A DNA stretch of 64,000 bases from Armillaria gallica. Taxonomy: Eukaryota; Basidiomycota; Agaricomycetes; Agaricales; Physalacriaceae. Of this stretch, positions 13,001-24,200 are shown one piece after another. How positions within the stretch are numbered: the first letter of the stretch is position 1; each line of letters begins with the position of its first letter. Position numbers and translations under genes: made by a program. The DNA lies in contig JBANDB010000018.1 in assembly GCA_037576215.1 (NCBI GenBank), positions 558,001 through 622,000 of the forward strand, read 5' to 3'. The notes beneath the pieces are model-generated. The model was not told where the DNA came from and did not search any database. It worked only from the letters and a program-made list of their open reading frames with translations.

Positions 13001-16000
13001 TCCTCACTCCCGGTGCGGCTAAATCAACGAAAAAGTCTCTTCGACTGGCCACGATCGGTATGTCGAGTTATGATTAATCGAGTGACCATCACCTAACCAT
13101 TCATAGATAACTACCAGGGTGAGGAGAGTGACATTGTTGTCGTATCTCTTACTCGGAGCAACCCCAACAACGATATCGGGTTTATGTTTGCGCCGGAGCG
13201 TCTCAATGTTTTACTCTCTCGTGCCAGGAATGCTCTCATCATGATTGGCAACTCTGATACGTTTACCAATGCGAAGAAGGGAAAGGAACTGTGGAGGTCG
13301 CTCTTTGATCTACTGAAAGGGCAAAATCACATATATGATGGCCTACCAGTTAGATGTGAGCGACATCCCGATCGAACGGCGCTTCTAAGCAAAGAACATC
13401 AATTTGAGACTCACTGCCCTGACGGTGGTTGCTCGGAACCATGGTAAATTCACATTTGTTGGTGTCTTTTAATCTTCTCATTTTTTATTTTTAGTGGCGC
13501 CCAGCTAAGATGTGGGCAACATGTATGTCCGTCAAAATGCCATCAACTCTACGATCATTCCAAGATGGCCTGCCACGAAATCATTCCTCGTCAATGTCCC
13601 AAAGGCCATAACCAATCCTACAAGTGTAGCCAAGGTCCTGCGGCAGCACTTGACCCGTGTAAAAAATGCGAGAGAGACGCTAAAGCAGCCGAGGCCAAAC
13701 GCCAGAAGGATTTCGAGCGGCAAAAGAAACGGGACGAGGAAGAAGCAGAGCACCTTCGTCAGATGAAGGAGATCAATGATAAACTCGCTGAGGAGCAGCA
13801 GTTGTTGCGCGATACACAGATTAAAGAGGCGAGGGAGAATCAAATTCGGCAAAAGATACAGGACTTAAAGGACGCAGCTACGCTCAGGCAAAACATTTCT
13901 TCAAAACCTTTGAGCCCCACACCTTCCAACGATGCCCCGAGGCCTACTGTTGTTTCTCCAACACCTTCGAGCCCCACACCTTCCAACAATGGCCCGAGAC
14001 CTAATGATGTCTCTGCAACAAACGGTTCGGGCACGGCGCCTCCGACATCCAAATCATCCACCCCTGCCCAAGGTATGAGTAATGCATCCCAAGCAAGTCA
14101 AGGCCCCAAGAAAGTCGCTCCATCTGTTGCCAGTTCCAAACATCGAAGTGGAATCGCAACATCAAATCCTTCAATTATCGGTCAATCCAAGGCTGAGGCG
14201 AACTGGCAGTACCAGAAAGATTTCGAAGGCGCCAACAATCAATACATTGACGCTATCATGGATATGATTGGCTTGGAGGAAGTGAAAGCCCAGATCCTTC
14301 GTATTAAGGACAAGATCGATGTTTCCAAGCGTCAGAACACTGACATGTCTAAAGAAAGATTCAATATCGTTTTTCTTGGGAATCCTGGCACTGGTGAGCT
14401 CCCTTCGGTTATTTTGTCATCCTTCCAGAAAATGTTGACAACGTGTAGGGAAGACAACGGTAGCGCGGCATTATGCGAAATTTCTGGCGTCGCTTCAGAT
14501 CTTACCTGGACTAGCATTCGAGGAGACCACGGGATCACGTTTAACTGATGATGGTGTCCGGGGTGCGAAGAAACTCATTGAAGGCGTTATCAGTGCTGGC
14601 GGTGGTGCTATCTTCGTTGATGAAGCTTATCAACTTACTACCGAACACAACTCCCAAGGGTCGCAAGTGCTAGACTTCCTCTTGGCAGAGATGGAGAACA
14701 ATGTCGGTCGCATTGTGTTCATTCTGGCAGGATACAACAAGCAGATGGAGAAATTCTTCGAACACAATCCGGGTCTGACGAGTCGCGTCCCGTATCGTTT
14801 GCAGTTTGGGGATTATAAGGACAATGAGTTGATGACGATGCTAGAGAAGAATTTGCATAAAAAGTATGCAGGGCGCCTCAAGGTTGAGGACGGAATACGT
14901 GGCCTCTACGGGCGTATTGCCATCAGGAGGCTAGGCAGAGGCAGAGGCAAGGAAGGATTCGGAAATGCTCGGGCACTCGAAAACACGCTTTCAAAGATCA
15001 CCGAGCGTCAAGCTGAGCGAGTGCAAAGGGAAAGGAGAACTGGCCACCGGCCAGATGATCTTTTGTTCATAAAAGAGGATTTGATCGGGCCTGACCCATC
15101 TGAAGCCCTTGTCCAAAGCGAGAGCTGGACCAAGCTCAAAGGGCTCACTGGTCTCGCGTCGGTCAAATCATCTATTCAAGGCCTCTGCGACATGATTCAA
15201 CTGAACTATGAACGCGAGTTACAGGAGAAAGAACCCCTGCAATTGTCGCTCAATCGTGTTTTTCTCGGTTCACCGGGAACGGGAAAGACGACTGTGGCGA
15301 AGCTATATGGGAAAATTCTCGCTGATCTAGGCCTTCTTAGTAACGGAGAAGGTAGTGTATGTCCCTATGATCGCCTTCTTTTAAGTCTTGACAATTTTTG
15401 TCTAGTTGTTATCAAAAATCCCTCTGATTTCATAGGCAGCGTGTTAGGCGAATCCGAAAAGAACACCAAGGGAATACTTGCAACGACCGTCGGTAAGGTC
15501 TTGATAATCGACGAGGTATGGAATCTTTTTGCCTCTAGATTTCATTACTGATGACACGCTTTGTAAATAGGCTTATGGGCTTTACGGCGGGGGCACTGGC
15601 AATGGGAAATCGAGCGACATCTTCAAAACTGCAGTCATTGACACCATTGTTGCTGAGGTCCAAAGCACTCCTGGAGAAGATAGATGTGTTCTCTTACTAG
15701 GCTATAAGCAACAAATCGTTGAGATGTTCCAGGTAAGTCATTATATCTTGACCCACTGTTTTGTCTATTCACAACACAATATTTCAGAATGTCAATCCTG
15801 GTATATATCGCACTTCTCCTAGTCTGTCTTGATGCTCAAACCTCTTCAGGCTTAAGCCGGCGTTTTGCTATTGAAGACGCTTTCAACTTCGATGATTTCT
15901 CCACAGATGAATTACGGAAAATCTTGGATTCTAAACTCGAAGATCAAGACCTTCAAGCGACGGACGAAGCCAAGAAGGTTGCACTAGAAGTCCTCAGCCG

Positions 16001-17741
16001 ATCAAGTAAGTGGACACATTTTATAACTGGTTTCCGCCTGAGGACTAAAAAAAAATCCCGTCCCTAGAAATTCGACCCAACTTTGGCAATGCTGGAGAGG
16101 TTGAAAACCTGTTGAGCAAAGCCAAAGCGAACTACATGTCTCGCACCGGAGGTACACGGCCCTTTCCTGACACGATATTCCAGCCGGCGGATTTCGATCC
16201 TGATTATGATCGAGGCAGTCATGCAGATGCCAATCTCGATGAACTCTTCAAGGACGTTGTTGGTTGTGTTGATATCGTCGACAAACTTCGCGAATACCAG
16301 AAAACTGCATCGGCGGGTCGTCGCAGGGGTGAAGATGTCCGTGATCTAATTCCGACCAATTTTGTGTTCAAAGGCCCACCAGGTGTGTTGTGGATCAATA
16401 TTGATTGAGCTTGGACACTTATTCCGTACACAAGGAACTGGAAAGACTACGACCGCACGCAAGATGGGACAAGTGTATTTCGACATGGGCTTCTTGAGCC
16501 GTCCAGATGTTACAGAATGTTCTGCCTCGGATATCGTAGGCCAGTATGTTGGTCATACGGGGCCTCTGGTACGAAAGATGTTCGAGAAAGCTCTTGGACA
16601 GGTTCTGTTCATCGATGAGGCTTATCGCTTGAGGGATGGCACATTTGCGAGGGAGGCGATCGATGAAATCGTTGATCTCCTTACTCAGGACCGAATCAAA
16701 GGAAAGATTGTTGTGATCCTCGCAGGCTATGACGAGGATATCAACCAGCTCTTATCCGTCAATCGAGGATTGTCTAGTCGGTTCCCCGAAGAAATCGTAT
16801 TCCAAAATCTGCGGCCGGAGGAGTGTCTAGAAATCCTGCGCAAGCAGCTGAAGGTGAAGAAGGTCGTATTGTCCGGTCTAGATGATCTGGCAAGCGGGAT
16901 TTCTGTGCAGCTGGCCAACATATTTGAGGCATGGTCCCACCTTCCATCGTGGGGTAACGCTCGTGATGTCATCACAACCTCACAGAAGATGATCAGTTTT
17001 GCGCTTCGGCATTCCTCGGAGGATGAAAATGCGATGCTCCCCCTAGATCCTGCTTATGCTGTGACGTGCTTGCAGGAGTTATTTGAAGGACGTCAAGACA
17101 GAAGTTCCAACCTCCCGAATCCTTCCAAACGATTTCCATCTGGGCCGACTCCGCCAATGCAAGTTCGTGATCCCAACACTGCGTCTCCACCGAATATCAG
17201 TACTTCTTCTGCAACAAAGGCAAAACCAGCCGAGCCTAAGCCTGCTCCTATTAAAAAGGATGTCCCGGAAGAGGTCGACGCTCGGGATCCGGGTGTATCT
17301 GACGCGGTATGGAATCAGCTCCAATTTGACAAAGCCGCTGAGATCGAAGCTGCGAAACGGCAAGAGGAGGCTATTCGTAAGGCGGAGGAAGAAGTGGCGG
17401 AAGCAATCAGGAAGGAAGCCGAGGAACGGGAACGTGCTAATCAGCTTGCGTTGGCTGCTGCTCGCGAGAGAGATTTTCTCAAACAGCAGGAACTCAAGCG
17501 TCAACGAGAAGCGCAGCGGCTGAAAGACTTAAGGGCCAGAGAGGAGCGAGCGCGTCGTGAAGCTGCGCTGCAGGCACAAAGGGAAGCGGAAGAAAAGGCT
17601 AGAAAGGAAGAGGAGAAGGCGCAGACCAAGTTAAGGGAGATGGGGGTATGCGTTCAAGGGTACCGTTGGATCAAGCAACCCTATGGTTATCGTTGTGCTG
17701 GAGGCTCCCATTTCATCTCAAACGCTCAGCTAGGATTATAA
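10039..17741 (+). CDS. ZNFX1-like SF1 helicase - NFX1 zinc finger - three CbbX-type AAA+ fusion protein, copy 2 (2373 aa)
   Basis: Twelve exons: 10039-11521, 11574-12441, 12489-13057, 13107-13443, 13495-14393, 14449-15351, 15406-15515, 15571-15732, 15788-15800, 15850-16005, 16068-16382, 16435-17741; they sum to 7122 nt in one frame. Order of domains: N-terminal region (1-490); UPF1-like helicase with GPPGTGKS (~491), VEEAGEIL (~754), GDHKQLRP (~780), QHRMRPEI (~825), YQGEESDI (~976), LLSRARNALIMIGN (~1007); NFX1-type Cys/His cluster (~1080-1125); charged coiled coil (~1148-1215); Pro/Ser/Thr linker; AAA+1 (GNPGTGKTT ~1381, FVDEAYQL); AAA+2 (GSPGTGKTT ~1659, LIIDEAYGL, NPGLSRR); AAA+3 (GPPGTGKTT ~1935, LFIDEAYRL, NRGLSSRF); coiled coil (~2237-2340); Cys-containing tail. 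Established: ZNFX1, fission-yeast Hrr1 and Neurospora SAD-3 act in RNA silencing or antiviral sensing, and CbbX-like AAA+ modules remodel proteins. Inferred: an RNA-responsive remodeller. The start is shared with copy 3. A 57-bp tandem duplication lengthens the linker. Confidence 0.93.
13912..14025 (+). repeat. 57-bp tandem duplication in the linker of copy 2
   Basis: Two diverged 57-bp units begin at 13912 and 13969; each encodes a stretch starting SPTPSN followed by PRP. They fall in the Pro/Ser/Thr-rich linker between the zinc finger/coiled coil and the first AAA+ domain, and explain most of the 63-nt excess of this exon (899 nt against 836 nt in copies 1 and 3). The duplication is in frame. 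Confidence 0.85.
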
Positions 17742-18170
17742 TCACGTAGAAGCTTACTAGACCCGCTCTCCGTTCTAGATTATGTGTTGTACTAGATAGA
17801 ATGTGTACTGTCAAGCACTGAAGTTGCGTTTACTTTTGAAACAGTTACCAACCGGATATGTGCCGCTATTTTAGTGCAATGCTAATTTCTAAGGATTTGT
17901 ACGACGACTCTGTCCGGAAAAATAGTACAGCTATGACTGTTGCGGGACGTTGACGTCGATGCCGGAGAGGGCAATCAACCCGCCTTAACCATCACACCAC
18001 ACCACACACCATCGATCGGTCACTGTAGGCGTCAGTTCCGCTTCCGACCAATACCTCGCCTTGTCCTGTTACTCTTGCAAAGTACCTCTGACACTCGCCT
18101 CATTTTCATACTTACAACGAGGCACTATGAGAGATCGGAAAGTAATGGTGGTCCTAAATGGTTACGGCAA
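17742..18170. repeat. 3' flank of copy 2, duplicated after copy 3
   Basis: The sequence after the stop codon aligns with 28912-29320. Shared words include AAGCACTGAAG, GATATGTGCCGC, CTAATTTCT and AGGATTTGT, and later TTCCGCTTCCGACCAA and CTCGCCTTGTCC-type blocks. A further piece of the same flank lies at 42495-42610. This shows that the duplicated unit extends well past the gene. Confidence 0.75.
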
Positions 18171-20080
18171 GATCTGACATGGGAAAATACGGGATGGTAA
18201 TCTGACAACAGCAGACATTGGTGGAGTTCGGGCGTGGACCTCGTCTACTACTAGTAGTTGACAGACACCGAGAGGATATGGACGGTTCTTGAATATGTAG
18301 ATTTTGAAAATATCCAACAACCGGTGAATTGAGCATTACTTGGTAGACTTTGAAACATGATGGATTTATTGTTCGTATCAAGTTCTACCGTGTAAAGTCG
18401 GACACTGGATGAGATGAATGGAGATCTTCTTTGGATCTTCTCCAAATGCTGACCCAATATCACGTCACGACGTCCTCGAGCCTGAATTAAGTACTGATAT
18501 CGTATAGAACGGCAACTACGAGTTGGGACGGGATGCACATTTAGACAATGGATTCAATCATTCCATTTTGGTTATGGTATGAACTTATACTCAGTTCAAC
18601 GACGTTGAGTGAGGATAAGCCGTGAGTGCAGTCTAAAGCTCCGGACTAGAATTCTTAGGCCAGCGTAGCTCCGAACGACTTACACCGTCTATCTCTGGGG
18701 GTGGGGGTGTACCTCCAGGCCCGTCGACCGGTGTGCCCGAGACGACTACTACAAAGCCCGACGGTTAGATTCCATGGTTAGAAAGAGATCGGATGAAGTA
18801 CAGTCGATCTCACAAGGAAGAACAAGGGTTACTATGAGCAGCTTCAAATAACTTACATGATGTTCAGATGAAGAGGATGCTGAAAATTGAAAGCGTTTGA
18901 ATACCTCACGCATGTCCAGGTCCCCAGTGGTATCACTTTGACTGGAGTATGTCGAGTGTGATATGCGCCTGGTACCTATGTAATTGAAGACAGAAGATAA
19001 CGACATGTAGTGATGGTGAATTTACACTCACCCTTATCAACATCAATTGATACTGTGTTCGATTTCAAGCTGCCCCGATAATCCTTGTTGGAGTAGAAAA
19101 TCCTTGAGCGTTAACAAAACAGTACTGCCTGCCCCACAAGGCGGCAACTCGGAGATTTGCTGATAATCGAACCATTCGTGAGACTGAACATGTAGTCGAG
19201 TGTATTAGAAGCAGATATAGGAAATACCCAACTGGGTCGAAGCTGACGAGAGCTATGCATACCTGTCCGTGAATGATGAATTCTAGTACGGAAATTGATT
19301 TTCTGGACGTGGGTGAGTGGTAGGAATACGAGCTGAGAACATTCAGTTTCGACCCCATAAGACAAGCTACCAGTACACCTACCGAATGGTCATGCTGGCG
19401 GACTTGGTCTTTGAAGCTTGATGGAGCATGGTACCTCGAATTGGAATTTTCTCAATGAGCCCGACGCCAAAGCTATGAGCAAGAATCGTGGTCAGAGGAT
19501 CACCGAGTTTGTCGCAGTGATGTCGTTTCTCTATGGCATAGTTTCATTTCCGTCACAGTGAAAGAGTGCGCACTCCCAACTTCCAAGTTTGAGTTTAACG
19601 GCTAGAAGGGCTTTTGAATTTGCTCCGCCTGTGAGATTTTTTAACTGTAAAAGTGAGTATACAAGGTAGCTGACAAAAAAGTCTCCCGTAAAAATTTGCA
19701 GGGAGGAGATCCGTCGATAGCCTGGCGAGGATAGAATCTGCGATGACAGCGATGGGGGAGTTCGAAGCAGGGCGGAGAATCCGGGCCGCCATCCCGCAAT
19801 CGGACGACGTTTTCCACGGCACAGAACCTCCATGTTCCAGGGTGCCATTCCTTATTGGCCCTTGGGATCGCATGCAATCGCATACCCGTTTTATAAACTC
19901 TAAAACTCTACAACCACTATCTGAATTTCATCGGCCTGTCATCGAGTTCTCATCGAGCTCTTTTGGATCGAGACAAAAGAATTGGCCAGCCGTCTGCCAG
20001 CTCACGCTTCTGACCAGTACTGTTAACATTGGTTCTTGCTTGTCGAACTTTCTATAATGTGACCGCGCTTGCAGATTCCC
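18160..20080 (-). pseudogene. Block A: decayed multi-exon gene of unknown family
   Basis: Short protein-like segments with intron-like borders lie in order on the minus strand and recur in block B and its inverted copy. From right to left they include a segment near 19440 (AHSFGVGLIEKI), one near 19330 (GSKLNVLSSYSYHS, ending at a GTATGC donor), SIDVDKG then an intron then SHSTYSSQ (~19060-18900), FQFSASSSSEHH (~18860), a frame GFVVVVSGTPVDGPGG (~18760-18700) ending at a GTGTAAGT donor, and VELDTNNKSIMFQSL (~18370). Frames between the segments contain stops, so no whole product is expected. I do not recognise the family. Its repeated exon-like pieces in at least three places suggest an old local gene family carried along with the helicase tandem unit. 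Confidence 0.5.
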
Positions 20081-21099
20081 ATTGGACTATTTTGTGCCGC
20101 CTCGTCTCGATAATGCATTCTAACAGGCTCGGGATATCAGTGCCATGGTTCCGCCAGTCGCCCATACTTCACCTGTTTGGAGCTCAAGAACGGGACACGA
20201 GCGAGGTTCTCTGTTAGACAGCAACGCCGTAACTGTTTTGGGAGCGACTCTACACACGCTGAGCTTTGGAGAGGGAATCTTTCTGGAATGTCTGCACCAC
20301 GTGTGAAGAGCGAAGTTGGGCCAAGTCCGTATTCAAGTTTCTTCGTCATTGTTCTGTATGTCTTATCATACGATCTCAGCAGTCGAGGCCATCTCGTCAC
20401 TGCGGTGGTACTACAAGATTTCGGCAAAGGGATCAAGCATGTTGGCAGAGGTGTGTGCGCGTTCCCACAAGCTATATATTTTGGTATCGTGAACATGAAG
20501 ACATCAGCAATAGCATGCAGGTATCGGTAATGCCGACTCCTCTATAAGGCCTAGATATTTCGCAGATTCGTGTGCTTTGATCTGGAGCTCATTGGATGAC
20601 AAGAATACACCACCCAAGGAAAACAAGGACTCGGCCAATACATCCACCCATTACCTCAAGGTGCCCTGTCAGGTGTTCGGGACCCGTCGCTATTGATCAA
20701 CTATCGACTCGCAAATTATATCATAATTCTCCGCAAATGCCCCAAACCTAGAAACGACCGTTCCATCAATTTTGGGTTAGTCTGATTCGACTGTTATCGA
20801 TGCATTATCGTCACTGTTTTACGCGAATCTTTTTGAGATGACTCCTTGCCTCGGCGAAGTTAAAGACGCCATCCATAATTAGAACCGCACCCCTACCGCA
20901 AGGTGTGGTGTGGTGTCGCAGTACCACGCTCGAGATCTACTATCGATATGAACAAATCGAAATCACCACTCCCCATAGGATCAATTCGTAGAAAGGATCT
21001 CGACGATGTCCACAAGCACGCGCGTAAAGCATTCAAGTAAATCTCTGCCTCTCTTCGTCCAGGATATCATTTTCTTACCTTTTTTGAAATATAACAGGC
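20081..21099. other. Intergenic DNA between block A and the copy 3 promoter
   Basis: It shows partial homology to the DNA before copy 2 (8880-9960). Only short unconvincing frames are present, e.g. 20177-20530. Nothing else recognised. Confidence 0.5.
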
Positions 21100-21280
21100 T
21101 CAGGGTGTTCCCAGCGCCTATTCGAAGGTGTGGTGTGTAGTGTGTTTACGGGCACAAGGTCCCAATCAGGAACGGCCGGTGCTTGACAAGCTTTGATTAC
21201 AGCACGGATAGCGCTTCGGCCACAGTTGAAGATAAAAGACGATGTTGATCCCATGCGTGCCCTCACCTCCTGTTCCCATC
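21100..21280 (+). promoter_or_regulatory. Conserved upstream region of copy 3, carrying a 54-bp insertion
   Basis: This region is homologous to the one before copy 2, block for block, except for 21127-21180, which is absent there. The insertion lies about 100 bp before the ATG, where it could change promoter behaviour of copy 3. Confidence 0.4.
21127..21180. repeat. 54-bp insertion, related to a short sequence at 49296-49342
   Basis: Copy 2 reads GCCTATTCGAA directly into GCTTGACAAG; copy 3 has 54 bp between these words. The last part (CAATCAGGAACGGCCGGT) recurs at 49325-49342, preceded there by a similar GT-rich stretch. It is probably a small dispersed repeat or the scar of one. No target duplication is clear. 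Confidence 0.55.
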
Positions 21281-24200
21281 ATGTCGAACGATGGTGGACG
21301 CGTAGCAAGGCTCAGTAAACTCTTCGATAATGTCCTGCGAGGCAGGCAGACGTTAACCTATCCATCGCAATACTCCCAATTTCTCGAAGCGTTCTGCCTT
21401 CAGCCAGACCCACCCGTTTGTATCGACAAGATCATTGCGAGCAACGTTGGCCTCTCTTCTTTGCAGAATGCTTTTTGGTCCAATGTTTCCCTTCCCTTCC
21501 TCAATGGTTCTGCCACAGACGCTCTGGTGTATTTGCAGGAGCCCCGGATCAAGACGATCAGTAGTGGGCAGTTCCTCACGAAGATCTTGCAGGCCATCGC
21601 GGAGCCTCCGATCTTCTGGAATGCGTTTGTAGGCGCATTCAAGGCGAAACAACTGTCCGAGAAGGGGCAGAAGTGTTTTGCATGGCTTTTATTACAGCTT
21701 ATTCTCATCCCAAGCGAGGTGGTCTCGCCTTACGTACCCCTCGCCGAAGAGCTGCTGGCTCTTTTCATTGCCTCCCCTCATCTAGACGTACGCAACATCG
21801 CCCACAACATCAAGAATACCATTTCTGTTGCATCCGCCTCTGCCGTCGCCATCACCAAAGATGATGTCCGTCCTGGGGGTAGACACGACAACGACTTCCC
21901 TGATTTTCGTGACGTCGCCATCCTTCCCACCGCAGACGAACTTGCTTCTACGGAAGCTCCCTTCCTTCGTCCCGGTACGGCTCTCGATGATCCTAGCACA
22001 GAAGAACATCGCGAAGCGTTGTATCTCGACAACCAGTTCAGGTTGATGAGGGAGGACATGATCCACGAGATGCGGGAGGAGCTCCAGATTGCGTTAGGGA
22101 AACAAAAGGGGAGGAGGCATCGCGGTACTGTTGTGGATGGCATGGAAATAGTTGGTGTCAGCTTGGGCGATGACAATCGACGGAGCAAATGGGCGATTGT
22201 TTTCCAGTGCTTCGCTGATTTTCCGGAGCTTCAGAGGATCAAAGGCCTGGCGAAGCGAAAGACTTCTCTTCAGAAGGATAACAACAAACTACTGAGGCAC
22301 CAATCATTGACTAGTCTTCTCGTCGATGGAGAGGTCTTGGCATTCCCGTCAGTACGTCGAGAGGAGGATCTGTTGGCGAAGAATCCTCCGGAGATTGTCC
22401 TAGAGTTTGAAGGAGAGATATCGATCCGGAATTTCTTGTTGAAGATGAAGAAGGCAAAGCACGTTAAACTCATTCAGATCGAGGCTGCTGTGTTCTCGTA
22501 CGAGCCGATCTTGAATACCTTGAAGCGGATGAAGGTACTTCCTCTCGCTCAGGAATTGCTGTTCTGGAAAGACGGGAGCGAGCTATCTCGACCATCACAA
22601 CCGTCTGCCCTACAATCGGCCATACAGTCTTTCGAGCGTAACCCGGGCCAAGACCTTCGAGGCGTGTTGTCTTTGGGTAAAAGCATCATACTGGATGATG
22701 CCCAGGCTACGTCGCTGCTGTCGGGTTTGAAACAGAATGTATCTCTCATTCAGGGCCCTCCAGGTATGTACCGTTTTCTTCGAACGGCTGTATAGATCCG
22801 TTGACATAAAGGCTAGGTACGGGCAAGTCGTTTATAGGCGCCCTCTTGGCCAAGTTTATCCACGACTTCTCGGACCAGAAGATCCTTGTGGTCTGCTATA
22901 CCAACCATGCACTGGATCAGTTCTTAGAAGATCTTCTCAATGTCGGTATTCCTATCGGAAACATGGTTCGGATAGGCGGCAAGTCCACCGCTCGGACAGA
23001 TCCTATGCTTCTTCAAAAGCAGCCGTGCACGTTTCGTTTTGGTCGCGGTGATAATACCATCATAAACGAACTCAAGGCTGATATTGCGGTCCGAGCGACC
23101 AGCTTGCCGGAGTCTTTCAAGAGATATCTCAATTCTGCCATTCGAAATGATGCTCTATTGGCCTACCTAGAGTTTGAGGAACCAGTCTTCCATAATGCTT
23201 TTCAAGTTCCTATTTCTGAGGATGGTATGAGCATTGTAGGTGGAAAGGGACGGAAAGTGGACCAGTTCTACTTGCTGCAACGCTGGAGGACAGGCCAAAA
23301 CGCAGGCATTTTTATGAGATCGGGAAACGTCAAGGCCGCTGCAGAGATCTGGAATATGTCGTCGGAGACGCGTCGAAGTCACCTGGCCAATTGGGAAGAA
23401 GCCATCAGGAAGGATGAGATAGAGGACTTGTATAAACTCGCGCGCACTTATAACTGCCTCCTCGATGAACTGCAACTCAAATTCCGTGAACGAGACGGCT
23501 TTGTGCTCCGAAGCAAGCGAATCATTGGTTGCACGACGACTGCGGCGGCGAAATATGGCATTGCTATACAGTCAGCTACCCCTGACGTTGTTTTGGTGGA
23601 GGAGGCGGGCGAGATATTGGAAAGTCATGTCGTTACGGCTCTCGGGACTGCGGCAAAGCAGCTTATCCTAATTGGAGATCACAAGTAGGTTTAAATTCAT
23701 TAGTCAGGAAGCGGTCCTAACGTAGGCTTGATTTAGGCAGCTTCGTCCGAAGGTAAACAACTACCGACTCACTGTGGAAAAAGGGGAGGGATATGATCTC
23801 AATAGGTCTTTGTTCGAACGGCTCGTTCTCAAAGGCTACCCCCATCAGATCCTCGTCGCGCAGCACCGCATGCGCCCTGAAATATCTGCCCTCATCCGCC
23901 ATTTAACATATCCGGATCTTGTTGATGCACCCAAGACCCAAAATCGACCTCACCTTCGCGGAATACGGGATGATGTCGTTTACATCAATCACGGTCATCC
24001 TGAGGACGACAACCCGCAGATTGCTGACCGTCGCGACTTGGGTTCTAAATCGTCGAAGCAGAATACGTACGAGGCAAGAATGGTTCTGAAGATCGTCAAG
24101 TATCTAGCACAGCAAGGATACGGAACCGACAAGATGGTAGTGTTGACGCCTTATTTAGGCCAGCTTCATAAGCTCCGGCGCGAGCTCCAAGAGGATACAG

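Noticed and set aside
15516..15570. Reading AAA+2 as truncated because the genomic frame stops after IIDEVW
   Set aside because: The stop lies in a 55-bp intron; splicing gives the normal IIDEAYGLYGGG, and the same intron is present in all copies.
21242..21280. Upstream in-frame ATG giving copy 3 a 13-residue N-terminal extension
   Set aside because: Copy 2 has no counterpart; the ATG at 21281 is conserved in sequence and position in both copies.
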